Assembly: GCA_946807835.1 (NCBI GenBank)
Contig: CAMPEX010000001.1
Coordinates: 4,169,001-4,233,000 of the forward strand
Source: Ailanthus altissimus
Lineage: Eukaryota > Streptophyta > Magnoliopsida > Sapindales > Simaroubaceae
Length of the DNA stretch: 64,000 nucleotides
Direction: 5' to 3'
The position numbers and the translations under genes were made by a program. The stretch's first letter is position 1, and each line of letters opens with the position of its first letter. The notes under the pieces were generated by a model. The model saw only the letters and a list, made by a program, of their open reading frames with translations. It made no database searches and had not been told where the DNA came from. Below, one piece after another: positions 11,396 to 23,121 of this stretch.

Positions 11396-11625
11396 TGTTA
11401 GAAATATAATAAGCTATATATTTTCACCATAAATCAAAAACTGTACAATATGAGCCTTTATATAGGCTTTAACATATTACAAAATAAGAAAATAACACTA
11501 TACATAGAAGGAAATAATTATAGATTATAAAATATAAGAATATTATATTATTAATATAATTAATATTATATCAAATATATTAATAATATAATATCACATA
11601 ATAATAACAATATCACACATTAATA
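11396..11625 (-). repeat. 5' LTR of copia element
   Basis: Right-hand LTR; followed at 11626-11630 by the second AGGTT. Differs from the other LTR at scattered positions, so the insertion is not recent. Confidence 0.85.
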
Positions 11626-11630
11626 AGGTT
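11626..11630. repeat. right target-site duplication of copia element
   Basis: AGGTT, identical to 7363-7367. Confidence 0.8.
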
Positions 11631-12053
11631 TATTTCAAATTTATGAGGAAAGATTATACACATGCCTAAATCATGTGGCCTATCTTGACTGATAGATTAG
11701 TTGCTGATAGGGATGAAAAATTCTGGTCCAAGTCCATATTGAGGGTTTTCGAAACCTGGGTTACACTAGGGTTCTTTTAGGTGCAAACTAGGTCTAGATT
11801 TTTATTCGTCCAAGTTTAGGTGTCCAAAATTTGGATTTTTTTCCCAATTTTTTATTCTTCGTTTCTCTATCACTTTTAGATGGTGTGTATTGCACTGTGT
11901 AGATAATGATTTATCTACTTGTTTTCCAAATTTCAACCAATCCAAAGTTTCTAACGAATAATTAATAATAAACCAACATCAACAAATACAGTAAAAGCAA
12001 AAATTATAAAGAAGAAAGCATGTTGCTACGCACACATTGTGTTTTCATTTTCT
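11631..12053. other. spacer, nothing recognised
   Basis: No gene seen. T-rich low-complexity sequence at about 11705-11870 resembles, on the other strand, the stretch at about 13850-14010; this is a composition-level likeness only. Confidence 0.3.
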
Positions 12054-12061
12054 GAGCAAAG

Positions 12062-12393
12062 TAGGGGTGGGCACGGTCTAGTTTTTTGCGAAACCGAACC
12101 GATCCAGTTCAGTTTTTTGGAAAAATAAAATCGAAATCGATTTTTTTAATGAGAAAAACTGAATCGGACCGAATCGATTTTTTTCAGTTCGATTTTTTCA
12201 GTTTTTTAATTTTAAATTATGAATTTTTTTAATTTTCGATCCGATTTTTTCGGTTTTTTTGGGTGAAAAAAACCGAACTGGACCAGTCGATTTTTTCCCC
12301 AAAAAAACCAAATCAATTTTTTAAAAAAAAAAAATCGGACCGAACCGAACCGGTCGATTTGGTTCGGTTTCCAAACTTTTTTGCCCACCCTTA
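12062..12393. mobile_element. hAT-type MITE
   Basis: A 332-bp element with 12-bp terminal inverted repeats, TAGGGGTGGGCA at 12062 and TGCCCACCCTTA ending at 12393 (one mismatch). The flanks are GAGCAAAG (12054-12061) and AAGCAAAG (12394-12401), an 8-bp target duplication with one mismatch. The YAGGGGTG terminus and 8-bp duplication are hallmarks of the hAT superfamily. The interior consists of GGTTCGGTTTTTT-like units and is self-complementary in places, with no coding capacity. Confidence 0.85.
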
Positions 12394-12401
12394 AAGCAAA
12401 G

Positions 12402-14225
12402 CAAAGAAAAGGCAAAAGCTAGCGTATGAATTTGGCAAAGGGTATAGAGTTTAAGAGTTGAGAGTTGTTGGTTGGTACGTTAATCTGGTACATTTTAAAG
12501 ATGAGTAATAGACATCTAAAAGAACTTATGACCTTTTCTCTCCTCACAAAAAAGCTCTCCCATCTCTCAATCCTAGCCGCTATTACTAAAACCATTTTTT
12601 CCATTGAAGAAAGGGTTTTAGTCTCTCTCCGATGGAGCTTTATCTTCTCCCCCCCCCTCCTCTACGATCTCTCTTACTTTTAATTTTTTTTTCTAATTGT
12701 TTTCTATTTTTTTAATTATTTTTAGAGTATATTTTATTTTGCCTCTATTTGCTTTTGATATCTGATCATTGGGCTTTAGCTGGCCTGTTCTTATCTACAG
12801 TAAGGCTCATCTAGCCATTGACCTCTGCTGGGGCTTGTCAACCTTAGCTAGGCATTCCTTTACTGTGTCAGGCATCTGGCCAGTTTCCTCCAATGAGCCT
12901 TAATGGGTTTAGTCCCTCTTTTGCTAGTCTCTAATGCCGTCGACTGCTTTTCATACACTGTTGCTCTTTTTCAGGATTTTTCTAATAACTGAGTGTTCAC
13001 CTGCCTCACTATGTCTCTGCTAAGGCTTCGCGAAGCACTACTGCTGTAGCTACTGCAACCACCGTTCCTAACTTCTCTCCAATAAACCATCGGGCAGATA
13101 GCTTTTGTTTCATTGAGTAGCCATAGCTCATTAGCACCAACCTTAATCCTTATCAATGAAAAGCAACAATCAGCAACACTAAGCTTCTCCAACTATTAAT
13201 GTTGAACAGTTACGTCACCACGTGTGATGGACTAAGCCTTAACTATCATATTTTTTTGTTGTGGTGTTGTAATTTGTTTACTATTATTGATGGAATTTTT
13301 TTTTTAGTTTGATAGGGTTAAATTTGTAAATGGAGGAGGAAGTTAGGAATAATAAAGGTGATGTACTTTGAGTACCCTCCTATGTGAGGGTTATTTTGGT
13401 CCCTCCTGCATGAGAGTTATTTTGGTCCCTTCTGTATCAGGATACAATTATCCCATTCTTAATAGAGATAGTGATCCTTGATCCGGATAGTCTCCCGTTA
13501 TGGGATTTTTCTATATCTCTTCATATGAGAGAAGTAAGTTAGGGTGGACCATAATAAAACTATTTTATCTCTGTGTAGCGTCTTGATAATCTTGTAATTT
13601 TATATCAAGAGCTCTACGATGTAATATTATTGATTTTATCAATAATATTAAATTTAATGATGTTTCAAATTGACAAACTTATGTATTTTAAAATGAGAGT
13701 TAAATTAATAACATTCATTTAACTTTATGAAATGAAGGTAAAGAAGAGACTGAGAGCAGAGAGAAAAGTGAGAGAATATAAGAGACAAGACAGAATAGTG
13801 TTTGATAATTGAGAAATTAAATCACTAATTTAGTTTTGAATCATTAACCCAAGTTTTAAGGGAGGTTAATCTAGATCTCAAAAAACTTAGACTTGAACAA
13901 AAGAAATTAGATGCGTACCTAAAAATAATCAAATGTTTTCGATTTGAATTTTTTTCAAGTTTCTAAGTTTTTTTGGGTTCGAGTTTGGGTTAAATTTTTT
14001 TTTTACCATCTCTAATTATTAATATACAGGGCAACTGGTGCGATAATGTCTGGTGACAAGTCTGATGTTTTTAGGATGAACAACTTTAGTATAATAATTT
14101 TCTAACACCTCATTTATAGAATCTTTAAAGTGTTTTATTTCATATCAAGCAAGACTGGATAAGGCAAGCGTATTAAATGAAATTTATAGTTAAGGCTTCA
14201 CAATTAGTTCCACTTCATAGTTAAA
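12402..14225. other. intergenic region with a short tandem repeat
   Basis: No gene seen. At 13368-13440 a unit containing 'TTATTTTGGTCCCTCCTG' occurs twice in tandem with a partial third. The rest is T-rich low complexity and may be decayed transposon. Confidence 0.35.
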
Positions 14226-14299
14226 AGAAATGAGGTGTTGATGGTTATAAAATAGAAAGAAAAAAATGAGAAAATATTGGTTATTCTCGCATGATAAGA

Positions 14300-15300
14300 G
14301 TGTTTATCCTAAGCACAAGAGCATTCTATTGCTAACAAGTAATAAAGAGTGAAGGGTGTCAAACCTATAAGGACTAGTACTTCGCTATATTCAAGTACTA
14401 AAATTAATTTTTCTATTTTTATCCAAACAAATTGATTCAATTAAAAATAAAACTAACTACTAAATTAACAACTAAATATACAAGTCACAAATTCCAACAC
14501 TCTAAATGTTAAGTGAATTCTAGGATGTGTAGCTATCGCTTAACTTGTGTTTGTGATGGATATGCTTTGAATGACAATTTCTTAGTTAATTATTAGTCAT
14601 AAACAACATTAGGCTTGTCGCAAGCTTCGTACGATGGTCAAACAATTATATCCCACTCAATTCAATATCTATATTCCTATGATACCGAAATTAAATAGAA
14701 TTCATTAGGTTGAAGTTGTCTTAACCATGCATGCCAACTAAATATACTCATATCCTAATTAAAACTTGTAGATGCTACTCTACAATCACATCACTTTGTC
14801 CTAGGGTATTTAATGAAATGTCTTTTCCAAATTTATCTTAATGAATCTAAAGTTCATACATAAGATTAGCCAGATCAAATATAAACATTAAGCATGAACA
14901 AAATGAATAAAAATCAAGCTTATGCATTCAAAGTTAAAATATTTACAAATGCATAGTTAAGTTCAAAACTATAATTTTAGACAAGTGATTTTAATTCACC
15001 ATAATGAAGTTCAAAAAACAAATTACAAGATATAACATAATGGAAACTAATTTAGATTAATAAATACATAAATGAAGTTCAAATGATCTTTCCAAGCCTG
15101 GGCTCTAATGCTTCTCTTACAAGTGTTAACCTTCAACATCATCCCAATGGATTCCTAGTGTTGAAATTTATTTTTTTTACAATTAAAAATTGTGAATTTT
15201 GACCTAGAATGTGCTTATAAATGCTGAGATGAAGATGAAACGTTTCTCTGATTAAAAATTCAAAAGAGTTATTTTATATAATGCAGAAAATAACTGTAAT
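14300..15300 (+). repeat. dispersed repeat, related to the insertion at 33255-34385
   Basis: Segments here match the reverse complement of 33255-34385 in the same order. Examples are the stretch around 14335-14420 (AAGTAATAAAGAGT, then AAGTACTAAAATTAAT) and around 14735-14800 (ATGCCAACTAAATATACTCATATCC). The ends are not resolved. It abuts the truncated LTR that starts near 15306. Confidence 0.45.
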
Positions 15301-15305
15301 GCCAC

Positions 15306-16878
15306 AACATATGTCAGAGACCTTTCATAGTTTGACTGCTATGTTTTACTGGGTATGGTCCAATGCTCATGGAGTCTGGTGTGCACAGATATGAAATCTA
15401 TTAGCTCACATGGGTGAATTGTATATCTAAATGCTTCAAGACTGTATCTCAGAAAAACTTATAACTATAAGCAGTAAATTCGAAAAAAGAGTTCCCACAA
15501 GGTTATACAATATTGCATATATTATTTATCAAAATACATGCTTGAAGATAAGTTTACAGATGAGAGCGTTGAAATTTGAAGGTAATGATCTATATCATTA
15601 CTCTTTTAAGATATAAATTATGAAAAGATTATACGTATACACTATAACCTCAACCTGTATGGTCTAACGTATTGATTTGTAATATCCATGACATGTACAT
15701 GAGGCATTGATCACGGACTCAAAAAATTATTTTGTTCGACAAATTAGACGTGGACCTAAGGAGTACCGCAATATAAAGTATACTCCTTGTACACTATGAC
15801 AGCATATAGGATTTAATAATTTAATCCAACAAATTCTAGCAAATAAGACATTCACTTCAATATCCCTTGAGATGTACACGTGCCAAGACTTAAGCATTAA
15901 GTACATCAATTAATTAACAATAATTGTTTACCAATAGAATGATGATATATAATACATTATAGGCCATTTATTGTTTGACTTAAAAATTATCAAAATAACC
16001 TTACTTATTTGATAAACAAAGTCAATTAATTAAATACAAAATTATTTTGTTTAAATTAATTAATTAGTCAAACTATTATTAAATGAGTGGCCTACAAATT
16101 TTATGAATTAAGAATTCATTTTCTAATGCACGTGTTTCAATTTAATTTAATAATGATTAAATAAATATTCATAAAACACTAATGCATGGTAAATTCTTAC
16201 AAGTGGGCCAATATGTAAGATACTAAGAAATGGAACTTGTTTCCTCTTTTCCTTATGAAATTCAACCATCTCTCAAGTTGCATGTTTTTTGTTTCATTTA
16301 TTTACAAAAACAAAACAAAGCTATATGTATGGCCATGCATAGTGGGCCACTTGGTGCTTGATTGGAGAAAAATCATTGTTGCAAATAAAAGAGTAAAAGT
16401 TACTCATTTTGAAAGAGGTGGATTCGATCACTAAGAGAGAAAAGAGAAGTGATAAGTTTTCCAAATGTTGGAGAAATTTTGATAAATGTTTAAAACACTT
16501 TCATCTTCTTCTATTTCTTCAATAAGTCTACCATACTACTTGCAATAACAAACTAGGGTTTAAGTTGTTAAACCCTTTGTTGGAACAAACTGTCATTCTA
16601 GTCTATCCAAACTCATCAAGTTAGGTACTAAAATTACAAACCAGTGAGCTTCAAGGTGGGAACTCCGACAAAAACGAGATCAAAAGGCTTGTAAGGTAAT
16701 TGCTCAAGACTTGCTATTTCTTTTATCCGATAACATGAAAATTTTATTATGTTTATCAACCTAAAAAATTAGATTTTCAAAGCTCCGCTGCCCATAAAAT
16801 GTATATAATGCATGATTTATATATTGATGAACACATCACCCACATGCATGCACCCTAATTTAATCAACTCTTTTTCAT
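15306..16878 (+). mobile_element. 5'-truncated copy of the ~2.2 kb LTR family (copy A)
   Basis: Aligns by eye with 49.7-50.3 kb (minus) and 57.59-59.15 kb (plus): shared blocks include 'ATGTCAGAGACCTTTCAT', 'GGGTATGGTC' and 'ATTATACGTATAC'. It ends in AATCAACTC followed by TTTTTCA, matching the end of the complete copy at 48744. The first ~700 bp of the LTR are missing. Confidence 0.7.
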
Positions 16879-17029
16879 CCTTATGCATCAAGTGTATAAA
16901 ATCTCATGTATGCATATTGTGCACTAAACTAGATATTTGTTATTAAGTTAAAATGGTCAATAGATATTAGTCAAATCTAGGACTAAAACATTAAATTGTG
17001 GTAAAACATATATTTAAATACCTTCAAAA

Positions 17030-17560
17030 AACAAAAGATTATATACCTATGTATTCTAATGAGGATCTTGTACCTATTAGGTATATAAATTCAATTTTTC
17101 AAATAGATAAGGATACCCTAGAGATCTATCTTAAGATATGTGCTGCCTTTAAGTGGTGTGGCTATTAATTAAAAGAGTGCAAAATAATCATGTATTGTAA
17201 ACTCTACCATTAAAGCTAAATATATAATTACATGTAAACTACAAAATAAGCTACAAAAGAGATTGTATAGCTTTGAAAGCTCATCATAAAGCTTAAAATA
17301 ATACCTAATGCTTAAATGTTTATTGTTATTTATTGTGCAATAGTAAGGCGGTAACACAATCTAAAGAATTGACATACCATTAGAAAGAAAAATATATTGA
17401 GAGAAAATATTATTTGGTAAAAGAGTTTGTGCAAAAAGGTGAGATCACGTTGTCCAAAATTGCATTAGCACATAATCTAATGAATCCATTCACCAAGTCA
17501 TTGCTAACAAAGAATTTTGAAACTCATATAAATAATATAAGAATTTGACAAATGCACAGA
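17030..17560 (+). pseudogene. copia RNase H / pol C-terminus remnant
   Basis: Plus-strand translation in shifting frames gives 'YSNEDLVPI', then a stretch matching the copia 'DSDFQSDKD...STSGYVFTL' region. It ends in 'YYLVKEFVQKGEITLSKIA' and 'NLMNPFTKSLLTKNFETHI', the standard copia pol C-terminus. Upstream pol is absent. At 17574-17584 AATAAGTGAT precedes TGTTGGA, which looks like a decayed polypurine tract and 3' LTR start, so this may be the tail of an element whose 5' LTR is copy A. Confidence 0.7.
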
Positions 17561-17583
17561 TCGTTTTAGGACAAATAAGTGAT

Positions 17584-17926
17584 TGTTGGATTTTTTTATT
17601 ATTATGACTTAAAAGCATGTGTAACTTGGAATAGATTGTTGCAACTCCAAATTATTTATATAGGGGAAACTCCAACTATTGAATACGAAAGCCCTATTAT
17701 CAAATACAATACTTCATATGAAGAGGCCAGATTGAACACAACCTTAACCCAGAGTATCTAGGTAATATGAGATCTTCTTCCCCGTTACTTGTCTCCCTTT
17801 CCTCATCTAATTCATTGGGAGACAAACCAACACCAATAAGATATTTTAAAGATTCTCTTTAGCCCCTATTCACCGTGTCCTCGACAACGACTATTTGCCT
17901 CTCGTTAAACTGCTTAAGAATCTTAC
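17584..17926 (+). other. possible truncated 3' LTR start, then spacer
   Basis: TGTTGGATTTTTTTATTATTA begins like the 2.2 kb LTR family (TGTTGGGATTT), but similarity is quickly lost. Nothing else recognised. Confidence 0.3.

Positions 17927-17970
<44 letters not shown>
17927..17970. repeat. compound microsatellite (AT)n-(AG)n
   Basis: About 11 AT units directly followed by about 11 AG units. Confidence 0.95.
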
Positions 17971-19990
17971 TATATAATGTGCTATGAAAGATCTTTCTAA
18001 GTAGGTAGTCTTTACTTAACTCGACCCAAGCAATGCCCAAAGACTCCCATCTCTTTGAAGAATAAAATTTTATTATTAATAAAATTTATTCACACGTATT
18101 AATTCATATTTATAAAGTATATAATATGTATTAGACATATAATACTAATATAAAAAATATAAATCACAAATTATTTTATAAATTAAATTTTGATCACAAC
18201 CGTTAATAAAAAAAGTATTTCGATATACTAGATTGTAGAAAATTTTATAATAGATCATTTACCTTAACCATCAAAATAAAGACTTCAAATAAAAAAATTA
18301 ATGTATATAATACATTGAATAAGACTATAATAAAATTTAATCTAATTAACTAAATATTATTTATTTTAATTCACAAAAACTTAAATAATTAACTTACATT
18401 CATGTATTATATTTTTTGAATTATCAAAATAAAATCCATTTAAATAATCAAAATCTCAATAATTTAAAAATATAATTTTATTAATCATAAAAATATTTAT
18501 TTACAAAATAAATCTCCTTAGTGTTATTCACCTAAATTGTTTATAATACTTAATTATTTAAATTTATGACTATAATTTATTTAATAAATTATTTATTAAA
18601 TAATAATATTTATTTATAAATTTTTTTACAAATATAAACATATTAAATAAAAATTATTATAGTATTCAATGACTTAAAAATAAATAATTAATTAATTAAA
18701 AAAGTAATATAAAAAATCTTTTATGTTTGGGCCTGGCCCAGTCCTATAAGAGTACTTCTTCTGTAGTGTTAAGCAATAAAGACTCGAGAAATCGAATAAA
18801 AAATCGGCATACGTTCGTTTCATTCAAACAAAATAAAAAATCATAAATAACTTGTTTATACATGTATGTTTTGAACTACACTGTCATTGTCAGGGAAAAT
18901 TTTGCAACTTCTGGGCAACTAATGAAGACTCTTAACTGCAATATTTCCAAGTGGGATATTATTCTAATTCATGAATGTTGCCGTGTCTAAAATTATATTT
19001 TCCGATATAAAAGAGAACACGACAAAACAGAAGCAGACAATCACCTACTTCGCTAACATTACCTGTAGGATTTTTTTTACTTACGCTGTTAACTCAGGAA
19101 TTCACATCAACATTCAAACTGAATTAAGCTAAACAAAATAGTGAGCACGTTACAAAGATTTAACATATGAAAATACACTAATAAACATCAATAATTAAAG
19201 AACTGAAAGCAGAAAACAGATAAGAGGAAAACAAAAATACTGACTTCAAACTACAAGAAACAAAAATTTCCTGTTTCTCATTTTTCCTCAAAAAAATGGA
19301 CCAACACAAGCACTTCAAATCTCTTCAGGAAGATAACTTAAATGACCCTCGCTTAATCTCCAAAGATGCTAATGAATATAAGAGGAAAGAAATATGAACC
19401 CAACATAGAATTTTAGTTTCATTATAATTGAAAGGCGAAAAACAAATGGCAATAAAAGGAATCTGGATTTGATATAAAACCAAATATTGAAAGCCAAGAA
19501 ATATTAACATTGCAACGCATAAAATAATATACGACACAGGTTTATTATGTGTCCTTTAAGTATTTATTGTAATAAAATTTATTTATCATTCATTATTTGA
19601 CTATACATTATTAAGCTCATATTTATAAAAGGTGTTAAACATGAGATGCTGATATAGAAATTTCTTTGTAAATAAAAGAATGTTCATATTTGTTGATGAA
19701 ATGGAAAGATAATGTGAAATAAACCATGTAACCTCAACAGAACCAGCATCCTGAAAGCTGAGTTAGGTACTGTCTAGGCACGGAAGCAGAGATTAGGTAC
19801 TAGTATGTATTTATATCGGTTTCCCCTTGTGGAGAGGAAGGCTGAAAAAAAATTTTAAGTAACAAATTGTTATAGTTACTTCGTAAGCCAGCAAAAATTT
19901 AAATCTTTGCCTTACCTGAGAGACCAAAATGGTTAACAAAAAAGAGATACATAAGTGATGTCTTTCGGCCTGCAGGAGATGCAAGTGGAG
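17971..19990. other. AT-rich spacer downstream of MCU
   Basis: No coding sequence supported. 18060-18720 is almost pure A/T. The part nearest 19990 should contain the MCU 3' untranslated region and poly(A) site, not resolved here. Confidence 0.4.
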
Positions 19991-22900
19991 TTAGTCTCTA
20001 TGAAAAGCATCCTCCAGTTTCAGTTCCATCCCTATACGATTTTTTATGGAGGTACTGGCATCGAAAGGAGTTCTGCACTTCATTTGTAATTCCTTGAATC
20101 TGTTAACATCAAAATTGAGCTTTTTGAACAACTTTCTCTGCCTGGAGAGAAAGAGCCTCTTCAACAGGTCTTCATAAGTGGGATCTCTTGAAGTGAGCAA
20201 GAAGTAAGCATAACCTACAATTAAACCAGTTGTTGTGGAGAAAAAAGCAATGGGTTCCATTACATCCCATGAGAATTCCCAGAATGTCAAGCGGAAGAAA
20301 AGCCCAATATTTATGACAGCTAAACCCAGACCAGACCAGAGGATGCGTCGGACTTGCTTATGTGCCAGCATATCAATTTCTTCCTTCTTCTCCTGCAGCA
20401 TCTTTAATTCATTTCTTGTCGGGTCATCTTCAGGATGTAGAGCAAGGGGCATTGCTCTTCTTACCAGATCCACCACCTCAACACAACATTGAGAAAAAGC
20501 AATAACAGTTAATAAAACCTAGAAGAGGGAAACACACAAAAGCTACTGATTCATGTTTGTGATAAAAATCATTTAGAATTGAACAAGTAACCTTGAAGTT
20601 ACAAGTATGAACACTAAATTTGTTACTACTTTTCCATCTGTGAACGAATGGCTCAAACACAGATAGCCTTCAACCAGGCAATAATGGTGCAGATGCTTTA
20701 TTTCTTGTATTGATTTTGACCACAGAAAAATAATGAAGCATGAAAAACAAAAATGGATGGGAACATTTCTTTATTGATTTATTTCTTGTACATTTACTGA
20801 ATCGGAAGCTCACAGAAAAAGAAAAAGGTATTCATCAGTATACCAAGACAGAAAAACATAATGAGTGATCTTAAACAATTATCCTTGAACTTGATAATCA
20901 GAGCAAGATTAAAAAAAAAAGGCATGTTACATATCCTAAAACAGTTCTCACTATCAATTAGTTTTAGTTCAGGTCAGTTAACTTGATAAATGATAAGCCA
21001 TTGTCTATCATGGCATCTTATAACTCCTATCCTAACCAATCATGAAATAATTTTAGGCTAGACACTTATTGTCCCAGCCAAATTAAGACATAATAATTCA
21101 AGGAAACCAGAAGAAGGCTTTTGAGGAGTTCTCTTAAGTGGAAATCAGGTTGAACTTGGTAATCTAAATGACATTGAAAAACCGAGTGATGCTGTCAGAA
21201 ATCACTTATTATGCCCAACTAAACACCTCACGCATTGAAAAAGAACCAGAACCTCTCGGAAGAAACAAAGTGCAGACTATGCCCTCATAAGATTACTCTT
21301 GCCCACTGGGAAATTTCAGGAAATCTCTAGGATTCACTGACAACCTCAGCACTCCAACCTCATTTTTCAACAGGGAAGGTCTCTTTAGGCTCTTTTTTTT
21401 TATCCAAACACATGTCTCTTTAATATACTTGAAAGTTGAGAGCCTCTCTTTCTAAATTAATATACCAAACATGCCAAAGTGAAACGGGTTTTCATCGCAG
21501 ACCACCATTGGCCCTCTCCTCACAATGTCTTTTTGTTTTGCAAGAACCTACTGAGGAATATACTGAGAGAGTCAACCTCCACCCACTTTGATTCATTCAC
21601 CATTGCCATACAGGACAGATGAACCTCTCTAGAATTATCTTATTCCATTCCTCCAATCAAAAATGTTGACCATTGATCGAAATCCTAGCATCAACATCAT
21701 TCAAAGGAAAAAATCATTTGTATTATAAGAAGATTGTTGCGCAAGGATTGGGAACTAGACATCCAGGCAAATTATGTCTTATGTAGCCCAAGCATTGTAA
21801 ATTCTGTTCAACTTGAACCACAAAAATTTCTTAGGTTTTAAGAAAGCTAAGAAATAAATAAGCAAATAATAACAAAACTATATTGTTCAGAATCCGATGC
21901 CTCTACTCACCCAATTCTACTGATAATTGAGGGCTTCTGGCTACAATGAGAACAGAGAAAAACATATTACTCAAAACATCTCTAGGAAACTGACCTTACC
22001 CATAGAGTTCACAATATCATAACTCATCTATTTTTCATTCCCTAAAACAGGTTTTCTCTAGAAACACTCCTAAGACTAACCAAGAGATAGTAGTTGCTGT
22101 CAAAGCATCATCATTCCCCAACCAGACATCAAACAAGAAAGTACAATACAAGCATTAGTAGATTGACATAATAACTCAATTGTCTGATGCAGAACAAAAT
22201 GGTATCATGAATGCCAACCAATAAATGATATAAACAACATTTAAACTTAAAAGAAAAGGGGGTTGGTTCCTCTAATCGTATCCAATCATGAAGACATCAA
22301 AGAATTCCCAATTCCGTTTACGTTTTTGGATCCTAATGAAGATATTGATAACCCAATTAAAAAAGAAAATCAACAAGAACAATAAATCTGTCGGAAGCAA
22401 AAGGAAAGAAAGGGATAAGTGTGAACCAACAAAAGCCAGGGGGAAAGGAAAGGAAAAGAATATATAAGACTACGACATTCAAAAGCAAAGCAAAGTTTAT
22501 TGAAAAGACAAAAAAGAGTAATTAAGTAGGTACCTTCTGGGGATGAAGATAGACCTTGTCACGGAAGAGAAGGATGATACCGGCGTCATCGAGGAGGCGT
22601 GCAAAAGCAATGGCTTCGTCAGGTGATCTGGCAACGCCCATGCTCTCGCAAGCTTTCAGAAGCTCGTAGTAACTGATGACTTCCTTGCCATCCATGCCAA
22701 GCTTCACCTTCAGGGCTTCCACATTCACTAGTCTCATCAACTTCTTTGCTTCCGCGCATGTTATGTTCTCTAAGTTGGATTTTGGTTTTGAATTGGAATT
22801 GGAGTTATCATCATCACCAGATGTGGTTGAAAATGTTGAAAATGAAACAGTAGTCTTGTTGAATAGTGGAGCCACCGCCACCGCTGCTGCTGCTTCTTTA

Positions 22901-23121
22901 TTGTTTTTATTATTATTATTATTACTATTATTAGAATATTTATTAGGAAAATAAAAAGATTTAACAGAAGGAGTAGATGATGATTCAAATGGTCTAATTC
23001 CCACCAACAACAACAAGGGTGTTGGAGATTTCCTCCCAATCCCGATCCCAGTCCCAACCGCCTCCGAAATGTTATGCCTCTGCTTCATTAACCCACAACC
23101 ACCCCAAACTTTTCTCCACAT
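19991..23121 (-). CDS. MCU: mitochondrial calcium uniporter (MCU) protein
   Basis: Two exons, 23121-22534 and 20476-19991, joined in phase 0, encode 357 residues. Residues 1 to about 110 are a mitochondrial leader and low-complexity linker, with an Asn-rich run near residues 63-73 and an Ala/Val run after it. Residues ~115-235 form the matrix-side N-terminal region ('[20 protein letters not shown]', '[20 protein letters not shown]'). The pore module follows: a coiled coil ('[20 protein letters not shown]'), TM1 at ~241-261, the selectivity signature [10 protein letters not shown] with Asp-267 and Glu-270 (DxxE), and TM2 at ~272-290. The charged tail '[20 protein letters not shown]' is typical of plant MCUs. 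MCU is the Ca2+ channel of the inner mitochondrial membrane. The frame is intact and splice sites are canonical, so it is probably functional. Plants have several paralogues; which one this is cannot be told. Confidence 0.93.
20477..22533 (-). other. MCU intron
   Basis: Minus strand donor AAG|GTACCT at 22533, acceptor TTGAG|GTGGTG at 20477; about 2.06 kb. No transposon or other gene recognised inside. Confidence 0.88.

Larger units (their letters stand above)
7368..11625 (-). mobile_element. Ty1/copia retrotransposon, minus strand, degenerate
   Basis: Two 228-230 bp LTRs (7368-7595 and 11396-11625) flank a minus-strand pol, and a 5-bp duplication (AGGTT) flanks the whole. In element orientation the LTR starts TATTAATG and ends CTAACA, so the termini are TA...CA rather than TG...CA. 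The purine-rich tract next to the 3' LTR is GAGAAGGG (complement of 7596-7603). Directly inside the 5' LTR the minus strand reads TGGAATCAATCGG, a possible diverged primer site. Domain order from 5' to 3' on the minus strand is integrase then reverse transcriptase, the copia order. Several stops and frameshifts interrupt pol. A gag domain is not recognisable. The element starts 257 bp beyond the YCF54 stop codon. Confidence 0.9.

Noticed and set aside
12212..12415. Minus-strand open frame of 67 codons
   Set aside because: Lies within the hAT MITE and its flank; composition is a by-product of GGTTCGGTTTTTT repeats.
13366..13640. Possible LTR end with TTTGGTCCCTCCTG repeats
   Set aside because: No second copy, no primer-binding site and no flanking duplication found.
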